From Luteimonas_C sp035250245 (GTDB taxonomy: Bacteria > Pseudomonadota > Gammaproteobacteria > Xanthomonadales > Xanthomonadaceae): 64,000 bases of DNA. The stretch's first letter is position 1. The number at the start of each line of letters is the position of its first letter. Positions 1 to 7,947 of the stretch are shown here, piece after piece. The notes below the pieces were generated by a model that was given only the letters and a program-made list of their open reading frames with translations, was not told the DNA's origin and searched no databases. The stretch is taken from positions 1 through 64,000 of the forward strand of contig DATFFH010000075.1 of NCBI GenBank assembly GCA_035250245.1. The letters are read 5' to 3'. Both the position numbers and the translations under genes were made by a program.

Positions 1-379
1 CGGCGTCGCGTTCGCGGCCGGCGGCGAAGGTGCGCACGCGGTCCAGCGCGGCGGCCAGGCGCTCGGGACGCACCGGCTTGAGCAGGTAGTCGATCGCCGC
101 GGCTTCGAACGCGGACAAGGCGTGCGCATCGTAGGCGGTGCAGAACACCACCGCCGGGCGCGGATCGAACGCGGCCAGATGGCGCGCGGCTTCCAACCCG
201 TCGATGCCGGGCATGGCGATGTCGAGCAGGACCAGGTCCGGATCATGCTCGGCGCAGGCATGCAGCGCCTCGCGGCCGTCGGCGGCTTCGGCGACCACTT
301 CCACGCCCGGCTGCGCGGCGAGCAGATCGCGCAAACGCTCGCGCGCCATGGGTTCGTCGTCGGCGATGATGATCTTCAA
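1..379 (-). CDS. LytTR/AlgR-family response regulator, receiver domain (C-terminus cut by window edge)
   Basis: Two-component response regulator whose receiver domain fills the visible 126 residues. It begins MKIIIADDEPMARERL with the acidic pair ADDE, has the phospho-acceptor aspartate in LVLLDIAMPGIDG, the threonine in FCTAYD and the lysine in LLKPVRPE. The 'MAxERLR' opening and 'AIDYLLKPV' are typical of AlgR/LytR regulators, which carry a C-terminal LytTR DNA-binding domain; that part lies beyond base 1, so the output domain is inferred. The start is a TTG at 379, preceded by a good AGGGAAGG ribosome-binding site; no ATG fits the frame. The esterase lies 100 bp upstream on the same strand. 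No AlgZ/FimS kinase gene lies between them. Confidence 0.85.
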   Translation of the reverse strand, partial: MKIIIADDEPMARERLRDLLAAQPGVEVVAEAADGREALHACAEHDPDLVLLDIAMPGIDGLEAARHLAAFDPRPAVVFCTAYDAHALSAFEAAAIDYLLKPVRPERLAAALDRVRTFAAGRERDA

Positions 380-479
380 ACGGCCTTCCCTCTGGCCGCC
401 GGCACGACCCGGCGGCAGGCTGAGTCGCGGACATAGTAGCCCTACGCCCCGGCGCCGGCCATCCGCCCGCTGGCGCGGC

Positions 480-1151
480 TCAGGACATCGCGAAGAGACG
501 CGACAACCAGTCGCCGAGATCCTGGATTTCTTCCGCGCAGACCTGGTGGGCCATCGGATAAGCGTGCCAATCGACGGCGAAGCCGAGCATCTTCAGCAGC
601 GCGGCGGTGTATTCGCCGGCGGCGAACGGCACCACCGGATCCTGGGTGCCGTGGCCCATGAACAGCGGTTGCGCGGTGGCGGCCTCGGCCAGGAATTCGG
701 CGGCCTTGTTGGCGGCCGGCAGATACGTGGACAACCCGACCACGCCCGCCAGCGGTTCGCTGCGGCGCAAGCCCGCGGCCAGCGCGACCGCACCGCCCTG
801 CGAGAAACCGGCCAGGACGATCCGCGACGCCGGCACGCCACGCTCATGTTCGCGCGCGATCAGCGCTTCGGTCTGCGCGACCGATTCGGCCACGCCGGTT
901 TCGTCGGCGCGGTTGGCCAGGTCGAAATCGACGATGTCGTACCAGGCCCGCATCCGCATGCCGCCGTTGATGGTCACCGCGCGTTGCGGCGCGTGCGGAA
1001 ACACGAAACGCAGCGCCGGCCATTCGCGGCGCACCAGTTCCGGCACGATCGGCGCGAAATCGTGGCCGTCGGCGCCCAGGCCGTGCAGCCAGAGCACGGT
1101 CCAGCGCGGGTTGGGCGCGGTTTCGTGTTCGACGGTTTCCAGTAAGGTCAT
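480..1151 (-). CDS. carboxylesterase / phospholipase family alpha/beta hydrolase
   Basis: Cytoplasmic serine esterase of the small carboxylesterase/lysophospholipase family (EstB, YpfH, acyl-protein thioesterase type), 223 residues, the usual length. The protein opens MTLLETVEHE, has the oxyanion-hole LWLHGLGADGHDF near residue 20, the nucleophile elbow GFSQGG near residue 118, the catalytic aspartate in GHGTQDPVV and the histidine in YPMAHQV. The conserved FPHAP and W/YDI segments are present. I chose the ATG at 1151 because GGAGGACGCG directly precedes it; the frame is open further upstream but that part reads as low-complexity noise from the repeat region. It probably hydrolyses short-chain esters or acyl groups; the natural substrate cannot be told from sequence. 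Confidence 0.9.
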   Translation of the reverse strand: MTLLETVEHETAPNPRWTVLWLHGLGADGHDFAPIVPELVRREWPALRFVFPHAPQRAVTINGGMRMRAWYDIVDFDLANRADETGVAESVAQTEALIAREHERGVPASRIVLAGFSQGGAVALAAGLRRSEPLAGVVGLSTYLPAANKAAEFLAEAATAQPLFMGHGTQDPVVPFAAGEYTAALLKMLGFAVDWHAYPMAHQVCAEEIQDLGDWLSRLFAMS

Positions 1152-1195
1152 CGCGTCCTCCGTTTCCAGGATTGTGCCCGAAAGCGGCGGCCTGT

Positions 1196-1460
1196 CCCTC
1201 TCTCCCGCTCGTCGTGCGCTCCCTCTCCCGCTTGCGGGGCGAGCCTGCACAGCTTGCGCGGCACTGCCGCGCGTGCAGGTGAGCGCCCGCATGCAAGTGC
1301 GGGCCGGGGCGCGGAGCGGGGGTTGGGGTGAGGGCGCGCGGAGCATCCGGTCGCGTCGAATCCTTGCGCTGCGAAACACACCGCACCGGAAACGATTGCT
1401 TGTCGCGATCTGTGATTCCGCGCGCCCTCACCCAACCCTCTCCCGCAAGCGGGAGAGGGC
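1196..1460. repeat. nested inverted-repeat element (REP-like) between esterase and GH92 genes
   Basis: This non-coding stretch folds on itself. A perfect palindrome of 11-bp arms (CCCTCTCCCGC/GCGGGAGAGGG) lies at 1436-1459, and a partial copy lies at 1221-1239. Between them, TTGGGGTGAGGGCGCGCGGA near 1322 pairs with its complement near 1417-1435. Related CTCTCCCG hairpins recur at 56562-56700, so this is a dispersed extragenic family. No open frame here looks like a gene. It sits 3' of the GH92 gene and could stabilise or end that transcript. Confidence 0.75.
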
Positions 1461-1482
1461 TAAAGCGCCGCATTCGGGAGAA

Positions 1483-3822
1483 TTACTCGGCCGACATCGA
1501 GTACGGCCGCTGCACCGCACCCCAAGCCTTGTTCGGTCCGGCCTGCATGACGAACTTCAATTCCCCGCCGGCCATGATTTCCTCATGCCCGATGAAGGCG
1601 CGATCCAGCGGCTTGCCGTTGAACGTCGCGCTGCCGATATAGGTGTGCGCGTCGTCCAGGCCTTCGGCGATCACGCTGAAACGCTTGCCGTTGGGCAGAT
1701 TCAAGGTCGCGCGCGGCAGGAACGGGCGGCCAATCACGTACTGGTTGCTGCCCGGCGCCACCGGATAGAAACCGAGCGCGGTGAACACGTACCACGCCGA
1801 CATCTGGCCCAGATCGTCGTTGCCGGCCAAACCATCGGGACGCGGCGCGTATTGGCTGTCCATGATCGCTTTCAAGCGCGCCTGGGTGCGCCACGGCTGC
1901 CCGGCGTACGCGTACAGATACGCGACGTGATGGCTGGGCTCGTTGCCGTGCGCGTACCAGCCGATCAGGCCGGTGATGTCTTCCATGTGCTCGAAGATCT
2001 TCGGATCGACCTTCGCGTCGAACACGGCGTCGAGCCTGGCCAGCAGCTTGTCCTCGCCGCCGTGCGCCTTGGCCAGGCCGGCCACGTCCTGCGGCACGTA
2101 CCACGAGTATTGCCAGGCGTTGCCTTCGGTGTAATCCGTGCCGTAGCCGCTGGCGGAAGGATCGAAGGGTTCGCGGAACGCGCCGTCGCGCTTGCGCGCG
2201 CGCATGAAGCCGGTTTTTTCGTCGAAGGCGTGCTTCCAGTTGCCGGCGCGCTTTTCGAATTGCGCCGCGATGTCCTTGCGGCCCATCGCCTGCGCCATGC
2301 GCGCGATGGTCCAATCGTCGAACGCGTATTCCAAGGTCTTCGACGCGGCCTCGCCTTCCTCGTCGATCGGCACGTAGCCCAGTTCCATGTATTGACGCAG
2401 GCCGTCGTAGGGGCCGTAGCTAGCGCTGGCGACCATCGCCTCCAGCGCCGCGTCCGCGTCGTAGCCGCGGATGCCTTTCATGTACGCGTCGGCGATCACC
2501 GGCACCGCGTGGTAGCCGATCATGCACCAGGTTTCCTGGCCGTGGAACGCCCACACCGGCAGCACGCCGTACGGACTTTCGCGACGCGAAGCGAGCAGGG
2601 AATTGACGAAATCGTTGTTGCGTTCGGGCGGCTGGATCAAGGTCAGCAACGGATGCAACGCACGATAGGTGTCCCACAGCGAGAACGTGGAATGGTTGCG
2701 GAAGCCTTTCGCTTGGTGCACCGCGTTGTCGGGCCCGCGATAGCGGCCGTCGCTGTCCATGAACAGGCTCGGGCCCATCAGCGTGTGGTAGATCGCGGTG
2801 TAGAAGCTCTTGCGCATCGGCTCCGGCGCGTCGACGTCGACGGCGGACAATGCTTTCGTCCAACTCGCCTTCGCGTTCGCGCGCACCGCGTCGAAATCCC
2901 AGCCCGGCATTTCGGCGTCCAGGTTGGCGATCGCGTTCTCTTCGCTGACCGGCGAGATCGCCACTTTCACCACCAGGGGTTTTCCGGCGAGCGATGCGAA
3001 ATCGACCACGCCGACCAGTTGCCGGCCTTCGATCTGCGCCCGCTGCGTCGGGTCCTTCTCGCCCGGCGGCGGAAAACCCTTGTAGGCAACGTCGGTTTCG
3101 GTGTCGTGGAAGGCGTGCCCGTCCGGCGGCGCCGAGAAGCGCATCGCGAAATACAGTTGGCGTCCCGGCGCCCAGCCGCGCGTTTCGCGGAAACCGGTGA
3201 GCGTACCGTCGGGGCTCAAGCGCAGGCGCGACCACAGCACCTTGCCCGGATAGTCGTAGAAACTGGTGCGCAGATCGATCAGCAGATGCGCCGGCTTGCC
3301 TTGCGGGAAGCGATAGCGGTGTACGCCGACGCGTTCGGTGGCGGTGAGTTCGGCGCGGATAGCGTAATCGTCCAGCGTGACCGCGTAATAGCCAGGTTGC
3401 GCGATTTCGTCCTTGTGGCCGAAGCGCGAGCGATAACCGCTGCCCGGCTTGGCGCTGTCGCCGCGTTCGAGCTTGACCTCGCCGGCGATCGGCATCACCA
3501 GCACATCGCCCAGATCCGAATGCCCGGTGCCGGAAAAATGCGTATGCGAAAAACCGACGATGGTCTTGTCGTCGTAGCGGTAGCCCGCGGCCCAATCGTA
3601 AGCGTCCTTGCGCGGTTTGATCTCGGTGTCCGGACTCAGCTGGACCATGCCGAACGGCACCACCGCGCCGGGGAAGGTGTGGCCTTCGCCGCCGGTGCCG
3701 ATGAAGGGGTCGACGGCGTCGTAGGCACTTGATCCTCGGTCGGCCGCTAGCGCGTTAGAGGTCAGCAGCAATGCCGCTGAAACAGCGGCCAGCCAGCGCC
3801 GCGCATGCATCGACTTCCCCAT
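1483..3822 (-). CDS. secreted GH92 family alpha-mannosidase
   Basis: Glycoside hydrolase family 92, calcium-dependent exo-alpha-mannosidases acting on N-glycan-type mannosides, 779 residues, normal for the family. An N-terminal signal peptide (MGKSMHARRWLAAVSAALLL, cleavage near SNALAA) sends it to the periplasm or outside. The mature protein opens with the family signature YDAVDPFIGTGGEGHTFPGA. Toward the C-terminus, HGNEPSHH (about residue 624) carries the likely general acid and GNDDLGQMSAWY (about residue 665) the likely base aspartates. GAGGAGT lies six bases before the ATG at 3822, which supports this start. It is a single-gene unit: a large hairpin at 3918-4023 separates it from opgH, and a palindrome at 3846-3861 lies just upstream. 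Substrate specificity is inferred from family. Confidence 0.93.
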   Translation of the reverse strand: MGKSMHARRWLAAVSAALLLTSNALAADRGSSAYDAVDPFIGTGGEGHTFPGAVVPFGMVQLSPDTEIKPRKDAYDWAAGYRYDDKTIVGFSHTHFSGTGHSDLGDVLVMPIAGEVKLERGDSAKPGSGYRSRFGHKDEIAQPGYYAVTLDDYAIRAELTATERVGVHRYRFPQGKPAHLLIDLRTSFYDYPGKVLWSRLRLSPDGTLTGFRETRGWAPGRQLYFAMRFSAPPDGHAFHDTETDVAYKGFPPPGEKDPTQRAQIEGRQLVGVVDFASLAGKPLVVKVAISPVSEENAIANLDAEMPGWDFDAVRANAKASWTKALSAVDVDAPEPMRKSFYTAIYHTLMGPSLFMDSDGRYRGPDNAVHQAKGFRNHSTFSLWDTYRALHPLLTLIQPPERNNDFVNSLLASRRESPYGVLPVWAFHGQETWCMIGYHAVPVIADAYMKGIRGYDADAALEAMVASASYGPYDGLRQYMELGYVPIDEEGEAASKTLEYAFDDWTIARMAQAMGRKDIAAQFEKRAGNWKHAFDEKTGFMRARKRDGAFREPFDPSASGYGTDYTEGNAWQYSWYVPQDVAGLAKAHGGEDKLLARLDAVFDAKVDPKIFEHMEDITGLIGWYAHGNEPSHHVAYLYAYAGQPWRTQARLKAIMDSQYAPRPDGLAGNDDLGQMSAWYVFTALGFYPVAPGSNQYVIGRPFLPRATLNLPNGKRFSVIAEGLDDAHTYIGSATFNGKPLDRAFIGHEEIMAGGELKFVMQAGPNKAWGAVQRPYSMSAE

Positions 3823-3845
3823 TTCTGACTCCTCGGCCGCAGCGA

Positions 3846-3861
3846 TTTAGACCGTTCTAAA
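3846..3861. promoter_or_regulatory. candidate operator upstream of GH92 gene
   Basis: TTTAGACCGTTCTAAA is a perfect 6-bp inverted repeat around a 4-bp centre, 24-39 bp before the GH92 start codon and probably within the promoter or 5' leader. Its size and symmetry fit a dimeric repressor such as a LacI- or GntR-type sugar regulator, but no such regulator is in the window. Confidence 0.45.
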
Positions 3862-3917
3862 TGCGGAAATTACCACGCTTGCCGCCATGCCGGGTTGGTA
3901 TGGGATGCTCCGGCCGT

Positions 3918-4023
3918 GCTCTTCGTAGGAGCGGCTTTAGCCGCGAGCTTTCTCCCTCAAAATCGCTGCGTTATCGCGATTTAGACGAAAGAGCTCGCGG
4001 CTAAAGCCGCTCCTACGAAGAGC
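3918..4023. repeat. long extragenic hairpin, 'TAGGAGCGGCTTTAGCCGCGAGC' family
   Basis: Two arms of about 33-36 bp (GCTCTTCGTAGGAGCGGCTTTAGCCGCGAGCTTT and its near-complement, given here as one motif at 3918-3951 and 3988-4023) enclose a second small hairpin around AAATCGC/GCGATTT. The same element recurs at 63840-63943, and a single half-copy lies at 54289-54313. It lies downstream of opgH and upstream of the GH92 gene, where it can act as a transcript end or mRNA stabiliser. Confidence 0.85.
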
Positions 4024-4038
4024 GTGGCGATGGCGGGC

Positions 4039-5937
4039 TCAAGCCTGTGCGCGCAAACGCGACGCGCGTCGCAACACTTCCGGGGGTGCCGCTTCTTCGG
4101 GAATACGAAATATCCCCCACTTCCTCAACGCCAAGCCCAGCTTGCGAGACGACGTCAGCGCCACGATCGGCATCGACAGCACCAACCCCAGGATCACCGG
4201 CGACATCCACGCCGCCAGCGCGGGCGAGATCGCATAGGCGATGCCGCCCATCAACGCCCCCAACAGGGTCATGCCGCCGTAGCTGCGCAACAAGCCCGAC
4301 CAGGGCAGCGTGCCATCGTCGCGGCGCTGGGTTTCCCAGCCCGAATCCCTGCCCGCCAGCACTTCGGCCACACCGCGCGACTGCACGTACATGGTGATCG
4401 GCGCCATCAAGGCCGCCAGCACCGTTTCCAAAAGCATGCTGGCGAAGGAGCGCAGCGCACCGCCGCTGCCGCGGCGCAGGTCGCGGTCGAACAGCATCGC
4501 GATGTAGCCCAGCACCTTGGGCGCCAACAGGATCGTCATGGTGAACACGAACACCCAGACGAAGCGCTGCGGATCCTGCTCGCGCCAATACGCGGTCGGC
4601 GAGAAATCGGCCAGGCCGAAATTGCTCCACGACAGGCCTGCGTGGTACAGCGGTATCGCCAAGCCGACCAGCATCAGCATCGCCCACATCGGCGCGGTGA
4701 AGTATTGGCCGATGCCGATCAGCAGATGCCAGCGGCTCACCCAATGCAGGCCTTTGGCCGGCAGCACCGCGCTGTGCTGCAGATTGCCCTGGCACCAGCG
4801 GCGGTCGCGCACCAGCATGTCGGTCAGCGACGGCGGGCCTTCTTCGTAACTGCCGGGCAGGCCCGGTTCCATGTACAGCGCCCAGCCGCCGCGGCGTAGC
4901 AGCGCAGCTTCGACGAAATCATGGCTGAGCACGGTGCCGCCGAAAGGCCGGTGTCCGCGCAGTTCCGGCAAGCCGGCGTGCGCGGCGAAGGCGGCCGTGC
5001 GGATGATCGCGTTATGACCCCAGTAATTGCTCTCGGCGCCGTGCCACCAGGCGATGCCGTGGGCGACGATCGGCCCGTACACGCGCCCGGAAAACTGCTG
5101 CATCCGCGCGAACAGGGTATTGCCGTTCACCACCACCGGGAACGTCTGGATCAGCGCGACATCCGAATGCCGTTCCATCGCCCCGGCCAGGCGGACGATG
5201 GTGTCGCCGCTCATCAGGCTGTCCGCGTCCAGGATCAGCATCTGCGGATAAGCGCCGCCGAAACGGCGCAGCCATTCGGCGATGTTGCCGGCCTTGCGTT
5301 CGGCGTTGTCGGTGCGGCGCCGGTAGAACAGGCGCTCGTCGCCCAGGCGTTCGCGCAGTTGCGCGAATGCCGCTTCTTCGGCGGCCTGGATGTCGGACTT
5401 GGTCGTGTCGCTGAGCACGAAGAAATCGAATCGCTGCAATTGCCCCGTCGCCGCGACCGATTCGTAGATCGCCTGCAGTCCCGCCAGCAGCCGCTGCGGA
5501 TCTTCGTTGTAGGTCGGCATCAACAAAGCCGTGCGCGTGGACAGCGCCGGCAAAGGACCGTGCGGCGACAATCCCAGTCGCGCCGGCCGATGCGAGAGCA
5601 GGCGCAGGAAACCGGCGACCGAACTGACGAAGGCCTGCGCGATCCAGGCGAACAGGGCGATGAACAGCAGCAACAGCAGCGCTTCGAGCACGTCGATGCC
5701 GCCGCCGCGCAGCAACCACCAGATCTGGTACGCCGCGACCAGGGTCAACACGGCCGAACCGCCGATCACGACCGCGCGGCGCCCGGCCACGCCCTGCGGC
5801 GCCGAAGCGAGCGTGCCGATCGGCGCACGGCCCTCGCGCAAGGATTGGATCGGCATCGCCAGCGGCGCTTCGGGCGGCAGCGGCGGCGCCGGTGCGCGGG
5901 GCGCGGGCGGTGGCGGCGCGACGATCACGGATTCCAT
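4039..5937 (-). CDS. opgH: glucans biosynthesis glucosyltransferase OpgH (MdoH)
   Basis: Inner-membrane GT2 glucosyltransferase that polymerises the beta-1,2-glucan backbone of osmoregulated periplasmic glucans from UDP-glucose. The 632-residue protein has a proline-rich cytoplasmic N-terminus, transmembrane segments near residues 55-115, the catalytic domain (MPTYNEDP, LSDTTKSD, LILDADSLMSGD with the DxD, LSHDFVEA, and VRDRRWCQGNLQH as the QxxRW-type motif), then several more membrane helices. The ATG at 5937 begins MESVIVAPPPP; a much longer frame exists upstream but runs inside opgD. The start lies inside opgD, whose stop is at 5925, giving a 13-bp overlap and probable translational coupling. 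In Escherichia coli the partner order is opgG-opgH; here a Tat-type OpgD/G takes the first place. Confidence 0.94.
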   Translation of the reverse strand: MESVIVAPPPPAPRAPAPPLPPEAPLAMPIQSLREGRAPIGTLASAPQGVAGRRAVVIGGSAVLTLVAAYQIWWLLRGGGIDVLEALLLLLFIALFAWIAQAFVSSVAGFLRLLSHRPARLGLSPHGPLPALSTRTALLMPTYNEDPQRLLAGLQAIYESVAATGQLQRFDFFVLSDTTKSDIQAAEEAAFAQLRERLGDERLFYRRRTDNAERKAGNIAEWLRRFGGAYPQMLILDADSLMSGDTIVRLAGAMERHSDVALIQTFPVVVNGNTLFARMQQFSGRVYGPIVAHGIAWWHGAESNYWGHNAIIRTAAFAAHAGLPELRGHRPFGGTVLSHDFVEAALLRRGGWALYMEPGLPGSYEEGPPSLTDMLVRDRRWCQGNLQHSAVLPAKGLHWVSRWHLLIGIGQYFTAPMWAMLMLVGLAIPLYHAGLSWSNFGLADFSPTAYWREQDPQRFVWVFVFTMTILLAPKVLGYIAMLFDRDLRRGSGGALRSFASMLLETVLAALMAPITMYVQSRGVAEVLAGRDSGWETQRRDDGTLPWSGLLRSYGGMTLLGALMGGIAYAISPALAAWMSPVILGLVLSMPIVALTSSRKLGLALRKWGIFRIPEEAAPPEVLRRASRLRAQA

Positions 5938-7451
5938 CGGTAGAGCCAGGTTTCGGACAACGGGCCCTTCGCGTCCTTCAACCGTGCGCGCAATTCGATG
6001 TCGCTCTGCCCGCGCGGATCGAGCTCGAAACTCATCCGCCAATGGCCGGTTTCCGAATTGCGATAAGCCACTGCATTGCGCAACTCGCCTTTCGAAGCCA
6101 GCGCGTCGACCTGCAGTTTGGCCTCGGCCGGCATCGCGTCCAGGCGACCGCCGGCCAGTTCGATCACGACCAGCCGGCCGCCCTTCGCCGCCTTGCCGAT
6201 ACGCGTGCTGGCCACCACGGCGAGATCGCGCTGCCAGGCATGATCCACGCACCAATGCAGGCGATAGCGGAACCGGTATTCGCGTCCCGCGGCGAACGCT
6301 TGCTGGGGACGCCAGAACGCGACGATGTTGTCGTGGTATTCGTCGGCAGTGGGAATCTCGACCAGGATCACCGCGCCCGCGCCCCAGTCGCCGATCGGCT
6401 CCACCCACAGGCTCGGGCGTTTCTGGTAGCCGGCTTCCAGGTCCATGTAATCGGAAAAAGCGCGCTTGCGCTGCATCAGGCCGAAACCGCGCGGATTGTC
6501 GTCCTGAAACGCGCTCATCTGCACCGCTTTCGGATTCTGCAGCGGACGCCACACTTGCTCGTTGCGGCCGTTGAGCAAAGCCAGACCGTCGGAGTCGTGC
6601 ACGGCGGGGCGGTAATCGTCGACGCCGACCCGGTCGCTGGCGTCGAAATCGAACATGCTGGTCAGCGGCGCTATCCCGGCGCGCGCCAGTTCGACGCGCG
6701 GATACAGGCGCATGTCCACGTCGAACACCGTTTCCGCGCCCGGCTTGATCGCGAAGCGGAAAGCGGCCGCAGCGCTGGGACCATCGAGCAGCGCATGCAC
6801 GATGACCGTGTCGGCGCCCTTGGGCGGACGCTGCAGCCAGAACGCCTTAAACACCGGAAACTCTTCCGGTTCTGGATCGCCGGTCTTCAGCGCCAGGCCG
6901 CGCGCGGACAAACCGTAGCTCTGGCCCTTGGCTACCGCGCGGAAATAACTGGCGCCGAGGAAGGCGGCGATTTCGTCGAAATAATCCGGCCGGTTGATCG
7001 GCCCGTGCAGGCGGAAGCCGGCGAAGCCCAGATCGCTCACCTTCGGCGCCGGCGAACGGCCGTAGGTGAACATGTCGGGCGCATACACGAACGGCGCAGC
7101 CTTGCCGTCGGCGACTTCGTAAATGTCCACGCGTTCCTTATGCAGGAAGCCGCGATGGAAGAATTGCGCCTGGAACGGAACGCCAGAACCGCGCCACAGC
7201 GCCCGGTCGGCGCGATAGCGGTAGTCGCGGTACTGGTCGTAGCCGATCTTGGCCAGTTCGGCGGGCAGCGTCTCATCGGGCGGCCGATACGGACTGGCCG
7301 CCAAACTCCGTGCCAAGCCGGCGACGGTGTCGTCGTCGAACGGCGTCGCGCTTTTCGGCGTCGCTGCAAACGTTTTCATGCTTCCATCCAGCAGCGAAAG
7401 CAACGGCAACGAGAAACCGGCCAGGATCACTTCACGACGGCGCACGCGCAT
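5925..7451 (-). CDS. opgD: periplasmic glucans biosynthesis protein OpgD/OpgG, Tat-exported
   Basis: Periplasmic protein of the MdoG/OpgG-OpgD family, which branches or shapes osmoregulated periplasmic glucans; 508 residues. The N-terminus MRVRRREVILAGFSLPLLS has a twin-arginine motif, as in OpgD rather than the Sec-exported OpgG. Family segments are clear: FDDDTVAGLARSLA, FHRGFLHKERVDIYEVADG, FAGFRLHGPIN, FLGASYFRAV, AFQDDNPRGFGLMQR, and the C-terminal Ig-like half ending LSETWLYRWNP. I take the ATG at 7451; a GTG at 7481 adds ten residues before the Tat motif and cannot be excluded. It overlaps opgH by 13 bp. The symbol opgD is chosen over opgG for the Tat signal; sequence length (between the two) does not decide. 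Confidence 0.88.
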   Translation of the reverse strand: MRVRRREVILAGFSLPLLSLLDGSMKTFAATPKSATPFDDDTVAGLARSLAASPYRPPDETLPAELAKIGYDQYRDYRYRADRALWRGSGVPFQAQFFHRGFLHKERVDIYEVADGKAAPFVYAPDMFTYGRSPAPKVSDLGFAGFRLHGPINRPDYFDEIAAFLGASYFRAVAKGQSYGLSARGLALKTGDPEPEEFPVFKAFWLQRPPKGADTVIVHALLDGPSAAAAFRFAIKPGAETVFDVDMRLYPRVELARAGIAPLTSMFDFDASDRVGVDDYRPAVHDSDGLALLNGRNEQVWRPLQNPKAVQMSAFQDDNPRGFGLMQRKRAFSDYMDLEAGYQKRPSLWVEPIGDWGAGAVILVEIPTADEYHDNIVAFWRPQQAFAAGREYRFRYRLHWCVDHAWQRDLAVVASTRIGKAAKGGRLVVIELAGGRLDAMPAEAKLQVDALASKGELRNAVAYRNSETGHWRMSFELDPRGQSDIELRARLKDAKGPLSETWLYRWNP

Positions 7452-7538
7452 CTTCTCGAACGATTGCGGACAGCCGCGCACTATACGGTCCGGCCCGGTG
7501 CCGAACGTAAACCGGCGTTCACACGCCGCGTTCGGCGT

Positions 7539-7907
7539 TCATTCGATCCAGGTCGTGTCGAAAGCGCCGTTTTCGTGGATGTCGATCATTTCCAGCGGAC
7601 CCGGGCCGTGGTTGCAGAATGCGTGCGGCACACCGGCCGGGACCACGACGATCTGCCCGGCGCCGCAGACCAGCGTTTCTGCGCCGATGGTGAAGCGCAC
7701 GTTGCCTTTGCGGATCACGAAAGTTTCCGGATACGGATGCTGGTGCGCCTTCGCGCCGTCGCCCGGTCTCTCGATCGAATTGGCGATCACGCAGATGCCC
7801 GAACCTCGTGCAGCGCCTTGCCACTCCCCCGAGAAGCGGTCCGCATCGCGCAGCCATTCGTCGGCGGCGCTGACCGTTACGGACATCGTCGTCGGCTTGT
7901 CTGTCAT
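7539..7907 (-). CDS. small cupin-domain protein
   Basis: Single-domain cupin of 122 residues, predicted cytoplasmic. Both cupin motifs are present: the metal ligands in AHQHPYPETF (motif 1) and the later PAGVPHAF (motif 2), with the usual G-rich turn between. The ATG at 7907 follows GGAGAACCC and begins MTDKPTTMSVT; the open frame continues upstream but without a ribosome-binding site. It lies 40 bp after treA and 87 bp before opgD on the same strand, so it is probably co-transcribed. Cupins of this size bind metal and may be sugar isomerases, dioxygenases or sensors; no specific reaction can be assigned. Confidence 0.85.
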   Translation of the reverse strand: MTDKPTTMSVTVSAADEWLRDADRFSGEWQGAARGSGICVIANSIERPGDGAKAHQHPYPETFVIRKGNVRFTIGAETLVCGAGQIVVVPAGVPHAFCNHGPGPLEMIDIHENGAFDTTWIE

Positions 7908-7947
7908 GGGTTCTCCGGAGCGGCTGCGCGGGCGTGCAGCCGCCATG

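Noticed and set aside
1..1151. Esterase and AlgR-type regulator as a two-component operon with a missing kinase.
   Set aside because: Only the regulator's first part is visible and the kinase may lie elsewhere; absence between these two genes is not evidence of loss.
4039..6552. Longer OpgH of 837 residues using an upstream start.
   Set aside because: The extra 205 residues lie inside opgD in another frame and are arginine-rich noise; MdoH family members start near the chosen ATG.
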